Shown: positions 35,987-43,532, counted from the stretch's first letter. The stretch is 64,000 nt of DNA from Chitinophagales bacterium (GCA_019694975.1 JAIBAY010000008.1:155193-219192), one strand, 5' to 3'. Translations and numbers: made by a program. The notes: generated by a model not told the origin, from the sequence alone.

Positions 35987-36625
35987 CTATTGAATTACAT
36001 AGGCTGTCATATAATTTCCCAGCATTTCATATTGAACATTCAGCTCAGCGTAGTAGCTTTCTTTCACAATTCTTCCATGTATTGTTCCCGCTCCGGTGAA
36101 GTCAAAAGGTGCAGTCATCAGGTGCTGCCGGAAATCCAGTTTCTTTTCACCATATAATTTATACATCGCTTCCTTTGCACACCAGATAGCATAAAGTTGC
36201 CCGATCCTGTTGTCAATGTTCACCCACTTTAGCTCCTCTTCATTCACAAACTTATGCTGAATGCGGAGCACCTTTGGATCTGTCTTCTCAATGTCAATGC
36301 CTACTTTATATTTTTTGCTGAGCAGCAACGCAGAGAGATCGGCGGAATGCGAGATGGAAATTTCGACGGGGAAATTTCTGACAACCGGTTTGCCATACGT
36401 ATCATTTTCGAGCTGAATAAACGCATCGGTTTGCAGCAGCGACCGCAACAAAACCCTGCTCGACAACCAATGAAGTTTGCGTTGCGGATGACGGATGGAA
36501 GCGATCATTTCGTTTTCCTGGTCGTTGAGTTGCAACTGCGAGCGGAACCATTCAGCTGTTTCATCAATGCGCCAGATGCCGATAAGTGTCTCCTCCGCAA
36601 TTTCTTTTTTAAAGATCAGCGCCAT
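35987..36625 (-). CDS. 4'-phosphopantetheinyl transferase superfamily protein (Sfp-type)
   Basis: 212 aa. It moves the phosphopantetheine arm of CoA onto a serine of acyl or peptidyl carrier proteins. The motifs are ISISHSADLSALLLS, the Mg-binding VGIDIEKTDPKVL, and WCAKEAMYKLYGEK. Length and the two-subdomain layout fit the Sfp/HetI type rather than the short AcpS. A TATTTTTA element at 36631-36638 would put the RNA start at or next to the ATG, so a leaderless message is possible. Confidence 0.88.
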   Translation of the reverse strand: MALIFKKEIAEETLIGIWRIDETAEWFRSQLQLNDQENEMIASIRHPQRKLHWLSSRVLLRSLLQTDAFIQLENDTYGKPVVRNFPVEISISHSADLSALLLSKKYKVGIDIEKTDPKVLRIQHKFVNEEELKWVNIDNRIGQLYAIWCAKEAMYKLYGEKKLDFRQHLMTAPFDFTGAGTIHGRIVKESYYAELNVQYEMLGNYMTAYVIQ

Positions 36626-36729
36626 AGCTGTAAAAATAACCTTTCGCTGTTATTGGTAAGGTACCGGATCACCGGATCTGCTCTTTATTCGGTTTCTCTT
36701 TTTTACCGGATCAATAGCGAGGCTGAAGC

Positions 36730-36737
36730 TATATTTG
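36730..36737 (+). promoter_or_regulatory. -7 promoter element TATATTTG for the WD40 gene
   Basis: Exact TAnnTTTG match whose G is 20 nt before the TTG start at 36757. This spacing supports a TTG start. Confidence 0.6.
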
Positions 36738-36756
36738 CCGTCTAATCAGGATTATT

Positions 36757-37653
36757 TTGGAAGTAGCTCAGGTCGCCAGGTTCAACTTACATAAAGGTGC
36801 AGTGTATGCACTTTCGCATGGAGCGGATAGCTCCACTTTCCTTTCCGCCGGCAGCGAAGGAATAGTGCTGGCTACCCGACTCAATGATCCTGCACAAGCC
36901 ACAGTACTGGCCCGTGTCAGCAGCCAGGTTTTTGCACTCTTACTGATACCTGAAAAAAACTTACTGCTCATCGGCACCATGGCAGGCGGATTCCACGTGT
37001 TCGACCTTTTACAGAAACGCGAAATCCACCACATCACTTATCATGCGCAATCTGTCTTCGATATTAAACTGCTGAATGATCTTGTACTTGTTGCTTCGAA
37101 AGATGGAAGCTTATCAGTTTGGTCAGCCGATAATTTTTCATTGCAATGCGTACTCAACATCAGCAGTATGAGCCTTCGGATGATCGATATAAATAAACAG
37201 GAAAATGAAATAGCGGTGGCTTGCAGCGATAACAGGATTTATATCATTGACGCACTGCGATGGGAGGTGAAGGAAGTGCTTGCCGGTCCGGCCAATTCTG
37301 TTTTCTGCGTTTCATTTATTCCACAAAGCCGGATGCTCCTGGCCGGCTCACGGGATGCACAGTTGTATGGTTATGATCTTCAGCAACATTTACTCATCCG
37401 GCAAATCAAAGCTCATCTGTATACCATCAATCATTTGCAGCCTGTTGCAAACGGCCAGTTCATGGCCTCGGCTTCACGCGATAAGACCATCCGCATCTGG
37501 GACAGTGCTTCACTTGAATTAGTAAAATCACTCGACCAACTGAAGAATAATGGCCACACAAGATCTGTAAACAAGTTGTTGTGGATGCCTGAAGAGCAGG
37601 TTTTCCTCTCCGCAGGCGACGACAGCACAACTATTGCATGGAGCATACACTGA
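36757..37653 (+). CDS. WD40 repeat protein
   Basis: 298 aa, single beta-propeller of about seven WD40 blades, no signal peptide. Clear blade ends include LVLVASKDGSLSVWSAD, MLLAGSRDAQLYGYD, FMASASRDKTIRIWDS and FLSAGDDSTTIAWS. Such proteins act as scaffolds; no partner is obvious. The TTG start is chosen because no ATG fits before the first blade and the promoter spacing is right. The gene heads a plus-strand group with dcd and the LEA2 lipoprotein, although dcd has its own promoter. Confidence 0.88.
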   Translation: MEVAQVARFNLHKGAVYALSHGADSSTFLSAGSEGIVLATRLNDPAQATVLARVSSQVFALLLIPEKNLLLIGTMAGGFHVFDLLQKREIHHITYHAQSVFDIKLLNDLVLVASKDGSLSVWSADNFSLQCVLNISSMSLRMIDINKQENEIAVACSDNRIYIIDALRWEVKEVLAGPANSVFCVSFIPQSRMLLAGSRDAQLYGYDLQQHLLIRQIKAHLYTINHLQPVANGQFMASASRDKTIRIWDSASLELVKSLDQLKNNGHTRSVNKLLWMPEEQVFLSAGDDSTTIAWSIH

Positions 37654-37746
37654 TCACCGGGACAACCGTGGTGATGTGCGATATACCAGCAGTTCGGGGT
37701 TTTGCTTTTTCACCAATCGACAGCGGCAACTTTCGTCTACAAACTT

Positions 37747-37754
37747 TATTTTCG
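37747..37754 (+). promoter_or_regulatory. -7 element variant TATTTTCG for dcd
   Basis: TAnnTTCG variant whose G is exactly 20 nt before the dcd ATG. Confidence 0.5.
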
Positions 37755-37773
37755 CACTCCACAAAATGAAACC

Positions 37774-38310
37774 ATGATATTATCAGACCGCCAGATTCTT
37801 GCAGAAATTGAGAAAGGAACCATTTTGATTGAGCCTTTCAAACCCGAAGGGCTTGGTTCCAACAGTTATGATGTTCATCTCGGAAAATACATTGCCACCT
37901 ATAAAGACCGTATTCTCGATGCGCGAAAACATAACATGATTGATGTGATCACGATCCCCGACGATGGCTTTATTTTGTATCCCGACATGCTTTATTTAGG
38001 CGTAACGGAAGAATACACCGAAACCCATGCGCATGTGCCTTTCCTCGAAGGTAAATCAAGTGTTGGCCGGTTGGGAATTGATATCCATGCAACGGCCGGC
38101 AAAGGCGACGTCGGTTATTGCAACACGTGGACGCTGGAGATCTCCGTGAAGCAACCGGTGCGTATCTATCCGGGAATGCCCATCGGGCAACTGATTTATT
38201 TTACGGTGGAAGGCGTAGTGAAGAACACATATAACAAGAAGGACAATGCCAAATACAGCAAGCGTACATTGAAGCCGTTAGAGAGCATGATGTGGAAGAA
38301 TAAATGGTGA
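37774..38310 (+). CDS. dcd: dCTP deaminase
   Basis: 178 aa from ATG 37774 (MILSDRQILAEIEKG, the typical start; an in-frame ATG at 37702 lies upstream of the promoter). It converts dCTP to dUTP for thymidylate synthesis. Key motif FLEGKSSVGRLGIDIHATAG includes the conserved Ser/Arg, then GYCNTWTLEI with the catalytic Glu, and the nucleotide-binding C-terminus NTYNKKDNAKYSKR. Normal family length. Confidence 0.93.
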   Translation: MILSDRQILAEIEKGTILIEPFKPEGLGSNSYDVHLGKYIATYKDRILDARKHNMIDVITIPDDGFILYPDMLYLGVTEEYTETHAHVPFLEGKSSVGRLGIDIHATAGKGDVGYCNTWTLEISVKQPVRIYPGMPIGQLIYFTVEGVVKNTYNKKDNAKYSKRTLKPLESMMWKNKW

Positions 38311-38352
38311 ACGGTTTTCTTCGGAAGTATTCAATACAATAGTATATCGCCT

Positions 38353-38823
38353 ATGCAATACAGGAAGTTATTACTTTTTATTCCTTTCTCGCTGCTTTTT
38401 TCCTGTGCCCCGCTTAAACCATTGCAGTACCGGTCACTCAACAATTTCAGTTTTACGGCTGCAGGCAACACGCCGCAAATAACATTTGACCTGAACCTGT
38501 ATAACCCGAATTCATTGGGTGCGAAACTGAAGGATTTTAATGTGGACATTGAGATGAATGGTATAAAACTGGCCAGTGCTCAACTGGCTGATGTATCCTA
38601 TGCAAAGGCGCAAGCGGAGTTTGCGATTCCGATAAATATCAATACAACGGCCGAACAGTTAGCACAGTTGCTTCCTGCCGGCCTTAAGATGTTTACTTCC
38701 GGCGATGGTATTCCTGTTCACCTGCAGGGAAATCTTACCGTTAAGAAATTCATACTGCGCAAAACCTTTCCGTTTGATGTGCAGGAAAAAGTTGATTTAA
38801 GCAAAATCAGGCTTGGGAAATAG
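38353..38823 (+). CDS. LEA type 2 / WHy-domain lipoprotein
   Basis: 156 aa. The signal peptide ends in a lipobox (LLFSCAP, Cys18), so it is a predicted lipoprotein. Residues 35-150 form a LEA_2-type immunoglobulin-like fold (FDLNLYNPNSLGAKLKDFNVDIEMNG ... IPININTTAEQ) related to the water-stress WHy domain. Function is unknown; these are usually periplasmic or outer-membrane associated. It is convergent with porT. Confidence 0.85.
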   Translation: MQYRKLLLFIPFSLLFSCAPLKPLQYRSLNNFSFTAAGNTPQITFDLNLYNPNSLGAKLKDFNVDIEMNGIKLASAQLADVSYAKAQAEFAIPININTTAEQLAQLLPAGLKMFTSGDGIPVHLQGNLTVKKFILRKTFPFDVQEKVDLSKIRLGK

Positions 38824-38855
38824 TCTGCCGGTTGCGGTATTATTATTTGTGCGGC

Positions 38856-39590
38856 TCAGCCTTCAAAATGCAACGTAAACATGATAGAGCGTGCCTGCAG
38901 TTTTTCCAGCACCCGCGAAAATACAAGATTGTCGTCCGGTTTCAGGATATTGAACAGGCCATAAGATACTTTTATCTCCGGTGAAATGATGACCAGTGGT
39001 AAGTGAAATTCCATGCCCATTCCATACTCCAGGGCAATATCATTCCTGTAAACCTTAATGAGATTTTCCGCGAGGCGGGCTGTAGCATTCGACTGCATAT
39101 CAATGCTGTATTTAAATCCGCCCAGCACATACATTCTGAAATCTTTATACGGCCTTGAACGGTATTTCAGATGAACCGGGAATTCGAGGTAAACGGATTC
39201 AATTTTTTTAAGTGGAATCGTATCGGTGGTGCTGAGGCTGTATTGAATGGTCCTGTCGGCAAAGGCAAGATCAGGAATAAACCGCAGTTCAAATGATTTG
39301 GATAAATGCAGATCGGAGAGTATGCCTAATGCAAATCCGGGATTATTATTCGTATGCACTTCTAAAATCTCATTCTGATAGATGTAGTTGGAATCAAGCG
39401 TTATTTTGTAATTGGAACTGTTCAGGCTCAGTGAGATGCCGAAGTGAAACAGCCGCCTGTCGTAGCGCTGATCATCTGTATAGATATTGACCTGCGCAAA
39501 GCTGCGTTGGCACAAAACAACTGACAGGAATATGATCAGTGTTTTATACCTGTGTAGATAGAGCTGATGCCGAAGGTGAGAGGTGTGCAT
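38856..39590 (-). CDS. porT: Type IX secretion system component PorT/SprT
   Basis: 244 aa. An outer-membrane beta-barrel protein needed for T9SS export. Family segments seen are FHFGISLSLNSSNYKI, PGFALGILSDLHLSKSFELR, KIESVYLEFPVHLKYRS, and the ending IMFTLHFEG. Adjacency to ubiE is a conserved arrangement in Bacteroidota. The only ATG lies inside the 3' end of ubiE (55-nt overlap) and gives a long signal peptide (to SFAQ, about residue 33). Translation is probably coupled to ubiE. With six T9SS cargo genes in this window, this is its transport counterpart. Confidence 0.82.
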   Translation of the reverse strand: MHTSHLRHQLYLHRYKTLIIFLSVVLCQRSFAQVNIYTDDQRYDRRLFHFGISLSLNSSNYKITLDSNYIYQNEILEVHTNNNPGFALGILSDLHLSKSFELRFIPDLAFADRTIQYSLSTTDTIPLKKIESVYLEFPVHLKYRSRPYKDFRMYVLGGFKYSIDMQSNATARLAENLIKVYRNDIALEYGMGMEFHLPLVIISPEIKVSYGLFNILKPDDNLVFSRVLEKLQARSIMFTLHFEG

Positions 39591-40267
39591 TGCGCTGATT
39601 CGAATCCGTTTTTTTGCAATAAGTCTGTGAAATCTTTTCCGTCAGGAAAAACCGCTACGGAACGGTGAAGATAGGTGTATGCCATTTTATCATGCGTAAT
39701 CCATTCCCCAAGCATAGGGCAGATGTAAGTGAAATAAAAATGGAACATTTGCCTGAATGGTGTAATACGCGGTTTTGAAAACTCCAGCACCACCAGCATT
39801 CCGTCTTTTTTCAATACCCTGTGCAACTCCTTTAATCCCTTTTCGAGGTCTTCAAAGTTCCTGACACCAAAAGCAACGGTAATAGCATCGAACTTATTAT
39901 CCGTAAATGGAAGATTCTCTGCATCTGCCTGTTGCAGGCTGATCAGTGTATCCAGCTTTTTCTCTTTCAGTTTCAGTTGTCCGACGTGGAGCATTTCAGC
40001 GGAAATGTCAATGCCGGTTATCTTGTCCGGCTTCAGCGCCGCCAACTGAATGGCCACATCAGCAGTGCCGGTGGCAACATCGAGGATACGCTTTGGCTGC
40101 CGTTTGTACAGCATCTTCAGCATTCGTTTTCTCCATATCGTATCAATACCGAAGGAAAGCAGCCTGTTCATGAGATCATAGCGGAAGGCAATCCTGTCGA
40201 ACATCAGGGAAACCTGCTCCTTTTTTGGGAGATTCAGCTTTTCATAGGGTACAACTTCCTCTTTCAT
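39536..40267 (-). CDS. ubiE: Demethylmenaquinone methyltransferase
   Basis: 243 aa. The last step of menaquinone synthesis: C-methylation of demethylmenaquinone with S-adenosylmethionine. Motifs include KKEQVSLMFDRIAFRYDLMNR, the SAM-binding ILDVATGTADVAIQLA, IDISAEML, and VAFGVRNFEDLEKGL. ATG 40267 is chosen; a TTG three codons upstream lies inside the -7 box. The -7 G is only 7 nt from the ATG, so the message may be leaderless. It is followed by porT with overlap. Confidence 0.94.
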   Translation of the reverse strand: MKEEVVPYEKLNLPKKEQVSLMFDRIAFRYDLMNRLLSFGIDTIWRKRMLKMLYKRQPKRILDVATGTADVAIQLAALKPDKITGIDISAEMLHVGQLKLKEKKLDTLISLQQADAENLPFTDNKFDAITVAFGVRNFEDLEKGLKELHRVLKKDGMLVVLEFSKPRITPFRQMFHFYFTYICPMLGEWITHDKMAYTYLHRSVAVFPDGKDFTDLLQKNGFESAQCTPLTFGISSIYTGIKH

Positions 40268-40273
40268 GCATGG

Positions 40274-40281
40274 CAAAGTTA
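40274..40281 (-). promoter_or_regulatory. -7 promoter element TAACTTTG for ubiE-porT
   Basis: Exact TAnnTTTG match. It ends 7 nt before the ubiE ATG, implying transcription starts at or next to the start codon. Confidence 0.55.
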
Positions 40282-40354
40282 ATCAAAGAGCAACATTGCA
40301 GGTTTTCTTTCTGTTTCTTTGCACTCTAAGTTTACCTCTTATCTGTAAGGCAGT

Positions 40355-40966
40355 ATGATAATTCAGTCAGCAACTTTTATCGGAAGTTTTGTTTCTGAAA
40401 AAGCTTGTCCGAAAACCGGATTGCCGGAATTTGCTTTTATCGGAAGATCCAATGTGGGGAAATCGTCACTGATCAATATGCTGGTAAACAGGAAGGACCT
40501 GGTGAAGGTTTCCCGTGCTCCGGGTAAAACACAGACATTGAATTTTTTCCTGATCAACCAGCTTTTTTATTTCGTTGATCTTCCGGGTTATGGCTATGCC
40601 AGGGTTGCACGGAGTATGCGGTATCAATGGAGCGATATGATACGCCGTTATTTACAACATCGGAAAACGTTGCGGTGTGTTTTTGTCCTGGTGGATGCGC
40701 GCCTGAAACCGCAGCAGTCTGACCTTGATTTTGTAAATGACCTTGGTGCTTCCCGTATTCCGTTTGCATTGATTTTTACCAAATCAGACAAAACCGGTAA
40801 ATCCGCAGTCATGCAAAATGTGAAATTGTTTCATGAAGCCATGCAACCAAAATGGTCTCCTATGTCGCCGGCCTTCATCTCTTCCGTTATCACAAAAGCC
40901 GGAAAGGAAGCTTTGTTGAAATTTATTGGTGAACATGTGTATCAGGTGCAATCAGGCAGCAATTGA
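40355..40966 (+). CDS. engB: Ribosome-biogenesis GTPase EngB (YsxC/YihA)
   Basis: 203 aa. An essential GTPase of large-subunit assembly. G1 is GRSNVGKSS (30-38), G2 lies in APGKTQTLNFF, G3 is VDLPGYGYA, and G4 is TKSDK, followed by the G5-type ISS region (FISSVITKAG). Normal length. It is divergent from ubiE with 87 nt between; no consensus -7 was assigned. Confidence 0.95.
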   Translation: MIIQSATFIGSFVSEKACPKTGLPEFAFIGRSNVGKSSLINMLVNRKDLVKVSRAPGKTQTLNFFLINQLFYFVDLPGYGYARVARSMRYQWSDMIRRYLQHRKTLRCVFVLVDARLKPQQSDLDFVNDLGASRIPFALIFTKSDKTGKSAVMQNVKLFHEAMQPKWSPMSPAFISSVITKAGKEALLKFIGEHVYQVQSGSN

Positions 40967-40989
40967 TTTTACAGATTCAGTGAGAATAA

Positions 40990-41022
40990 TTTGGATTTTG
41001 TTCATTTGGTGTTGTATATTTA
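40990..41022 (+). promoter_or_regulatory. Promoter of candidate small RNA: TTTG, 21 nt, TATATTTA
   Basis: TTTG 40990-40993 and TATATTTA 41015-41022 are 21 nt apart, the same spacing as the rpmE2 promoter. No plus-strand gene follows before the terminator at 41171. Confidence 0.55.
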
Positions 41023-41027
41023 AGGTA

Positions 41028-41171
41028 ACAAAACGCATCGAAACGAATCAATGACTAACTGACAATAATCACGATATGGGTGCTTTCACACACCCAGGGT
41101 TTTGTTCAACGTTGCAAAACCCCTCATGAAACAGGCGACCAGGGAAATTTCCCCGTCGCCTGTTTCTTTTT
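41028..41171 (+). ncRNA. Candidate small RNA with three hairpins and own terminator
   Basis: A region of about 144 nt between a promoter and a strong terminator with no open frame. Hairpins in order: GGGTG/CACCC (41078-41082 with 41091-41095), GGGTTTTG/CAAAACCC (41097-41104 with 41115-41122, perfect 8 bp), and a 12-bp terminator stem. It does not resemble SRP RNA, tmRNA, RNase P or 6S RNA to me. It cannot be a leader of the next gene, which is on the other strand. It could alternatively be an extended terminator region of engB. Exact ends are inferred. Confidence 0.5.
41128..41171 (+). terminator. Strong intrinsic terminator
   Basis: GAAACAGGCGAC (41128-41139) pairs perfectly with GTCGCCTGTTTC (41155-41166), then five T. 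The loop contains GGGAAATTTCCC, which can pair further. Confidence 0.85.
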
Positions 41172-41172
41172 A

Positions 41173-41300
41173 GAAGCTATCTCAAATTACCTGGCGTCAT
41201 CCAGTCCCGATTGATTGGGATCAGAATCTCCTCAATTCATATACAGATGCCAAAGTCAATCAGGCAGGACTGCATAGATTGCATGTTTTGAGATAGCTTC
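41173..41300. mobile_element. MITE-like 128-bp element (copy B, best preserved)
   Basis: Perfect 14-bp terminal inverted repeats, GAAGCTATCTCAAA at 41173-41186 and its reverse complement at 41287-41300. No open frame. About 79% identical to copy A over the same exact length. It begins two bases after the T-tract of the small RNA terminator. No target duplication is seen. Confidence 0.75.
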
Positions 41301-41358
41301 CAGCAGTAAAACAGAATGAAATTATATGGTTGTCTGTAAGATTAATCGGGCAATCAGC

Positions 41359-41829
41359 TTACACAACTTTATTCGCACAGCTTGAACTGGCAAATGCTTC
41401 CGGCTTGGCCTTAAAGGCGAAGCCCATTCCAAGAATATAGCCCATCGCTTCTTTCAGTGCGGTATTGGATTGAAAATGCGGATTGGTGTTGATATCTGCA
41501 TGCACTTCGAGGTCTACTTCGTAGGCATCCAGCAAGTCGCAAAGGCTGTAGGCAATCTGTACCGACCTCGAGACTTCATCGAGCATTCTTTCTTTGATTG
41601 ATAACTTATGGGTGGTTTTTTCATTATTAATGAACATAAACCCGCCCTTTTTTTCACGCAGGAAAACGATCACTGTTGCGAATTCGGTTACATCGCCTCG
41701 TACCTGTGAGTCGGTTCCGATGCATACTTTCAGTTTGTTTCCCTGCATGCTTTCGTGCCGGATCGCTTGTTCAACGGCTTTTTTGATGGGCAAGCCGATT
41801 TTTTCACCATTGAATTTTCGCCATTGCAT
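41359..41829 (-). CDS. RNase H-like YkuK family protein
   Basis: 156 aa. It belongs to the YkuK/DUF458 family with an RNase H-like fold. Visible acidic positions are in VCIGTDSQVRG, ERMLDEVSRSVQIAY, and VDLEVHADINTNPHFQSN. Family members are putative nucleases without a settled function. The C-terminus EAFASSSCANKVV is typical. It is a single gene with its own promoter. Confidence 0.85.
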   Translation of the reverse strand: MQWRKFNGEKIGLPIKKAVEQAIRHESMQGNKLKVCIGTDSQVRGDVTEFATVIVFLREKKGGFMFINNEKTTHKLSIKERMLDEVSRSVQIAYSLCDLLDAYEVDLEVHADINTNPHFQSNTALKEAMGYILGMGFAFKAKPEAFASSSCANKVV

Positions 41830-41846
41830 AAGTGAAGTGTTTGATT

Positions 41847-41854
41847 CAAAAGTA
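41847..41854 (-). promoter_or_regulatory. -7 promoter element TACTTTTG for the YkuK-like gene
   Basis: Exact TAnnTTTG match 18 nt upstream of the start. Confidence 0.6.
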
Positions 41855-41909
41855 TGGTATTCGCGTGAAAATGAACTGCTTATAAACTAACATGGAGCAT
41901 CTGGCCTGA

Positions 41910-41942
41910 TTTGGCAATCTCATTTGTTTTTGTATATCTTTG
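41910..41942 (+). promoter_or_regulatory. Promoter: -33 TTTG, 21 nt, -7 TATCTTTG (rpmE2)
   Basis: Best full consensus in the window: TTTG 41910-41913 and TATCTTTG 41935-41942. It ends 27 nt before ATG 41969. Confidence 0.75.
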
Positions 41943-41968
41943 TGCTCCCAAAAAAATTTGTTCATCAG

Positions 41969-42220
41969 ATGAAAAAAGGCATTCACCCGGAGAATTACCG
42001 GTTTGTGGTTTTCAAAGACATGTCAAACGGCACCGCTTTTATCTCCAGATCTTCAGCAGCTTCCAAAGAAACAATTACCATGGAAGACGGTAAAGAGTAC
42101 CCATTGATAAAGCTTGAAATTTCGAATACATCGCATCCTTACTATACCGGTAAAATGAAATTCATTGATACCGCCGGCCGCATTGATAAGTTCAAAAAGA
42201 AATATGCAAAGAAGAGTTAA
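41969..42220 (+). CDS. rpmE2: 50S ribosomal protein L31 type B
   Basis: 83 aa from ATG 41969 ([19 protein letters not shown]). The earlier in-frame TTG at 41924 lies upstream of the promoter -7. There are no cysteines, so this is the zinc-free form. It has the usual [10 protein letters not shown] and [14 protein letters not shown] segments. A terminator follows directly. Confidence 0.95.
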   Translation: MKKGIHPENYRFVVFKDMSNGTAFISRSSAASKETITMEDGKEYPLIKLEISNTSHPYYTGKMKFIDTAGRIDKFKKKYAKKS

Positions 42221-42241
42221 TAATTTTTGCATCAAGAAAAG

Positions 42242-42265
42242 AGCCCTGCAGTAGTAGGGCTTTTT
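42242..42265 (+). terminator. Intrinsic terminator between rpmE2 and the GlmU-like gene
   Basis: AGCCCT (42242-42247) and AGGGCT (42256-42261) with an 8-nt loop, then a run of five T. It ends only 11 nt before the next ATG. Confidence 0.75.
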
Positions 42266-42276
42266 AATTTCAGCCG

Positions 42277-43470
42277 ATGCCGGAAAAAAACTACATACTT
42301 TTTGATGATGCTTGCAGGGATCATCTCCTGCCTTTTACCTTCACCCGGCCGGTGGCTGAGATCCGCGTAGGTATTTTCACTATCGCTGAGAAATGGAAAC
42401 AGTCATTCAATGCACAAACAGGCTATGTTACCGCGGATTACCTGTCCAAAAAATATCCGCATAAAAAGCAAGCCGTTAACTGGCTGATTAACGGATCTGT
42501 TTTGCCTGATCCACGTCTGGTAGCGCAGGTAGTCACGCTGCAGCTGAATGAGGCGATTGTGGAAAATGATTTACTTATCGCCTGTTGTGTTGCCGGTTTC
42601 GAAGTGGTAAATGGCCGGCTGCAGGAAGCGGAAATTATCCGCCGGTGCAGGCAGATACCACCTGCCACCCCAACACGCTCTGTGCGCAAACTGACGGATA
42701 TCTTTACCCGCAACGGCGACGCACTGAAAGACGATTACAAACTGGTCACGCATAAGCGTCGTTCGGCCACGATTTTTGAATCAAACCGCGTTATCAACAG
42801 GCATGATATTTTTATTGAAGCAGGGGCCGTGGTGGAGTTTGCCTATCTCAATGCATCTAACGGACCGATTTATATCGGAAAGAATGCGGAAATCATGGAA
42901 GGTGCCATGATCCGCGGGCCATTTGCATTGGGAGAAGGAAGCATCGTGAAAATGGGCAGTAAAATTTATTACCCGACCACTATCGGGCCGTATTGCAAAG
43001 TGGGAGGGGAATTAAATAATGTGGTGATGTTTGGAAATTCCAATAAAGCACATGATGGTTACCTGGGCAATGCCGTAATAGGCGAATGGTGCAACCTCGG
43101 CGCCGACACCAATAATTCCAACCTGAAAAATGATTACAGCAATGTGAAGCTATGGAACTATCCAGCCAAGAAATTTGAAGATACCGGTTTGCAGTTTTGC
43201 GGGCTGATGATGGCCGATCATGCCAAGTGCGGCATTAATACCATGTTTAATACCGGAACAGTAGTGGGCGTTTTCGCTAATATTTTCGGAGATGGATTCC
43301 CCAGGAATTTTATCCCGTCATTTAGCTGGGGAGGTGCAGCAGGATTTGCCGATTATAAAGTGGAAAAGGCCTTGAAGGTAGCTGATCTTGTTATGAAAAG
43401 GAGAGGACAGGAACTCAGCAGCGTAGATGTAGAGATACTCCGGCATATTTATGCCTTACCGGATCGCTGA
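42277..43470 (+). CDS. GlmU-like sugar nucleotidyltransferase / hexapeptide acyltransferase family protein
   Basis: 397 aa. The N-terminal part (1-180) resembles the NTP-transferase half of Bacteroidota GlmU-family proteins (ILFDDACRDHLLPFTFTRPVAEIRVG). The C-terminal part (about 190-370) is a left-handed beta helix with hexapeptide repeats (PIYIGKNAEIMEGAMIRGPFA, YNNVVMFGNSNKAHDGYLG, IGEWCNLGADTNNSNLKND). The classic GlmU LxGG pyrophosphorylase loop is not seen, so the exact reaction is uncertain. It is first in a plus-strand series with tpiA and prmA, an order common in Bacteroidota. It starts 11 nt after a terminator, so expression depends on read-through or an unrecognised promoter. Confidence 0.85.
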   Translation: MPEKNYILFDDACRDHLLPFTFTRPVAEIRVGIFTIAEKWKQSFNAQTGYVTADYLSKKYPHKKQAVNWLINGSVLPDPRLVAQVVTLQLNEAIVENDLLIACCVAGFEVVNGRLQEAEIIRRCRQIPPATPTRSVRKLTDIFTRNGDALKDDYKLVTHKRRSATIFESNRVINRHDIFIEAGAVVEFAYLNASNGPIYIGKNAEIMEGAMIRGPFALGEGSIVKMGSKIYYPTTIGPYCKVGGELNNVVMFGNSNKAHDGYLGNAVIGEWCNLGADTNNSNLKNDYSNVKLWNYPAKKFEDTGLQFCGLMMADHAKCGINTMFNTGTVVGVFANIFGDGFPRNFIPSFSWGGAAGFADYKVEKALKVADLVMKRRGQELSSVDVEILRHIYALPDR

Positions 43471-43507
43471 TACGTTACAGGCGATTACTCGTAAAAAATC
43501 ACAATCA

Positions 43508-43515
43508 TACTTTTA
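43508..43515 (+). promoter_or_regulatory. -7 element variant TACTTTTA for tpiA
   Basis: TAnnTTTA variant 18 nt before the tpiA ATG. Confidence 0.4.
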
Positions 43516-43532
43516 AAAAACAGTCATCATAC

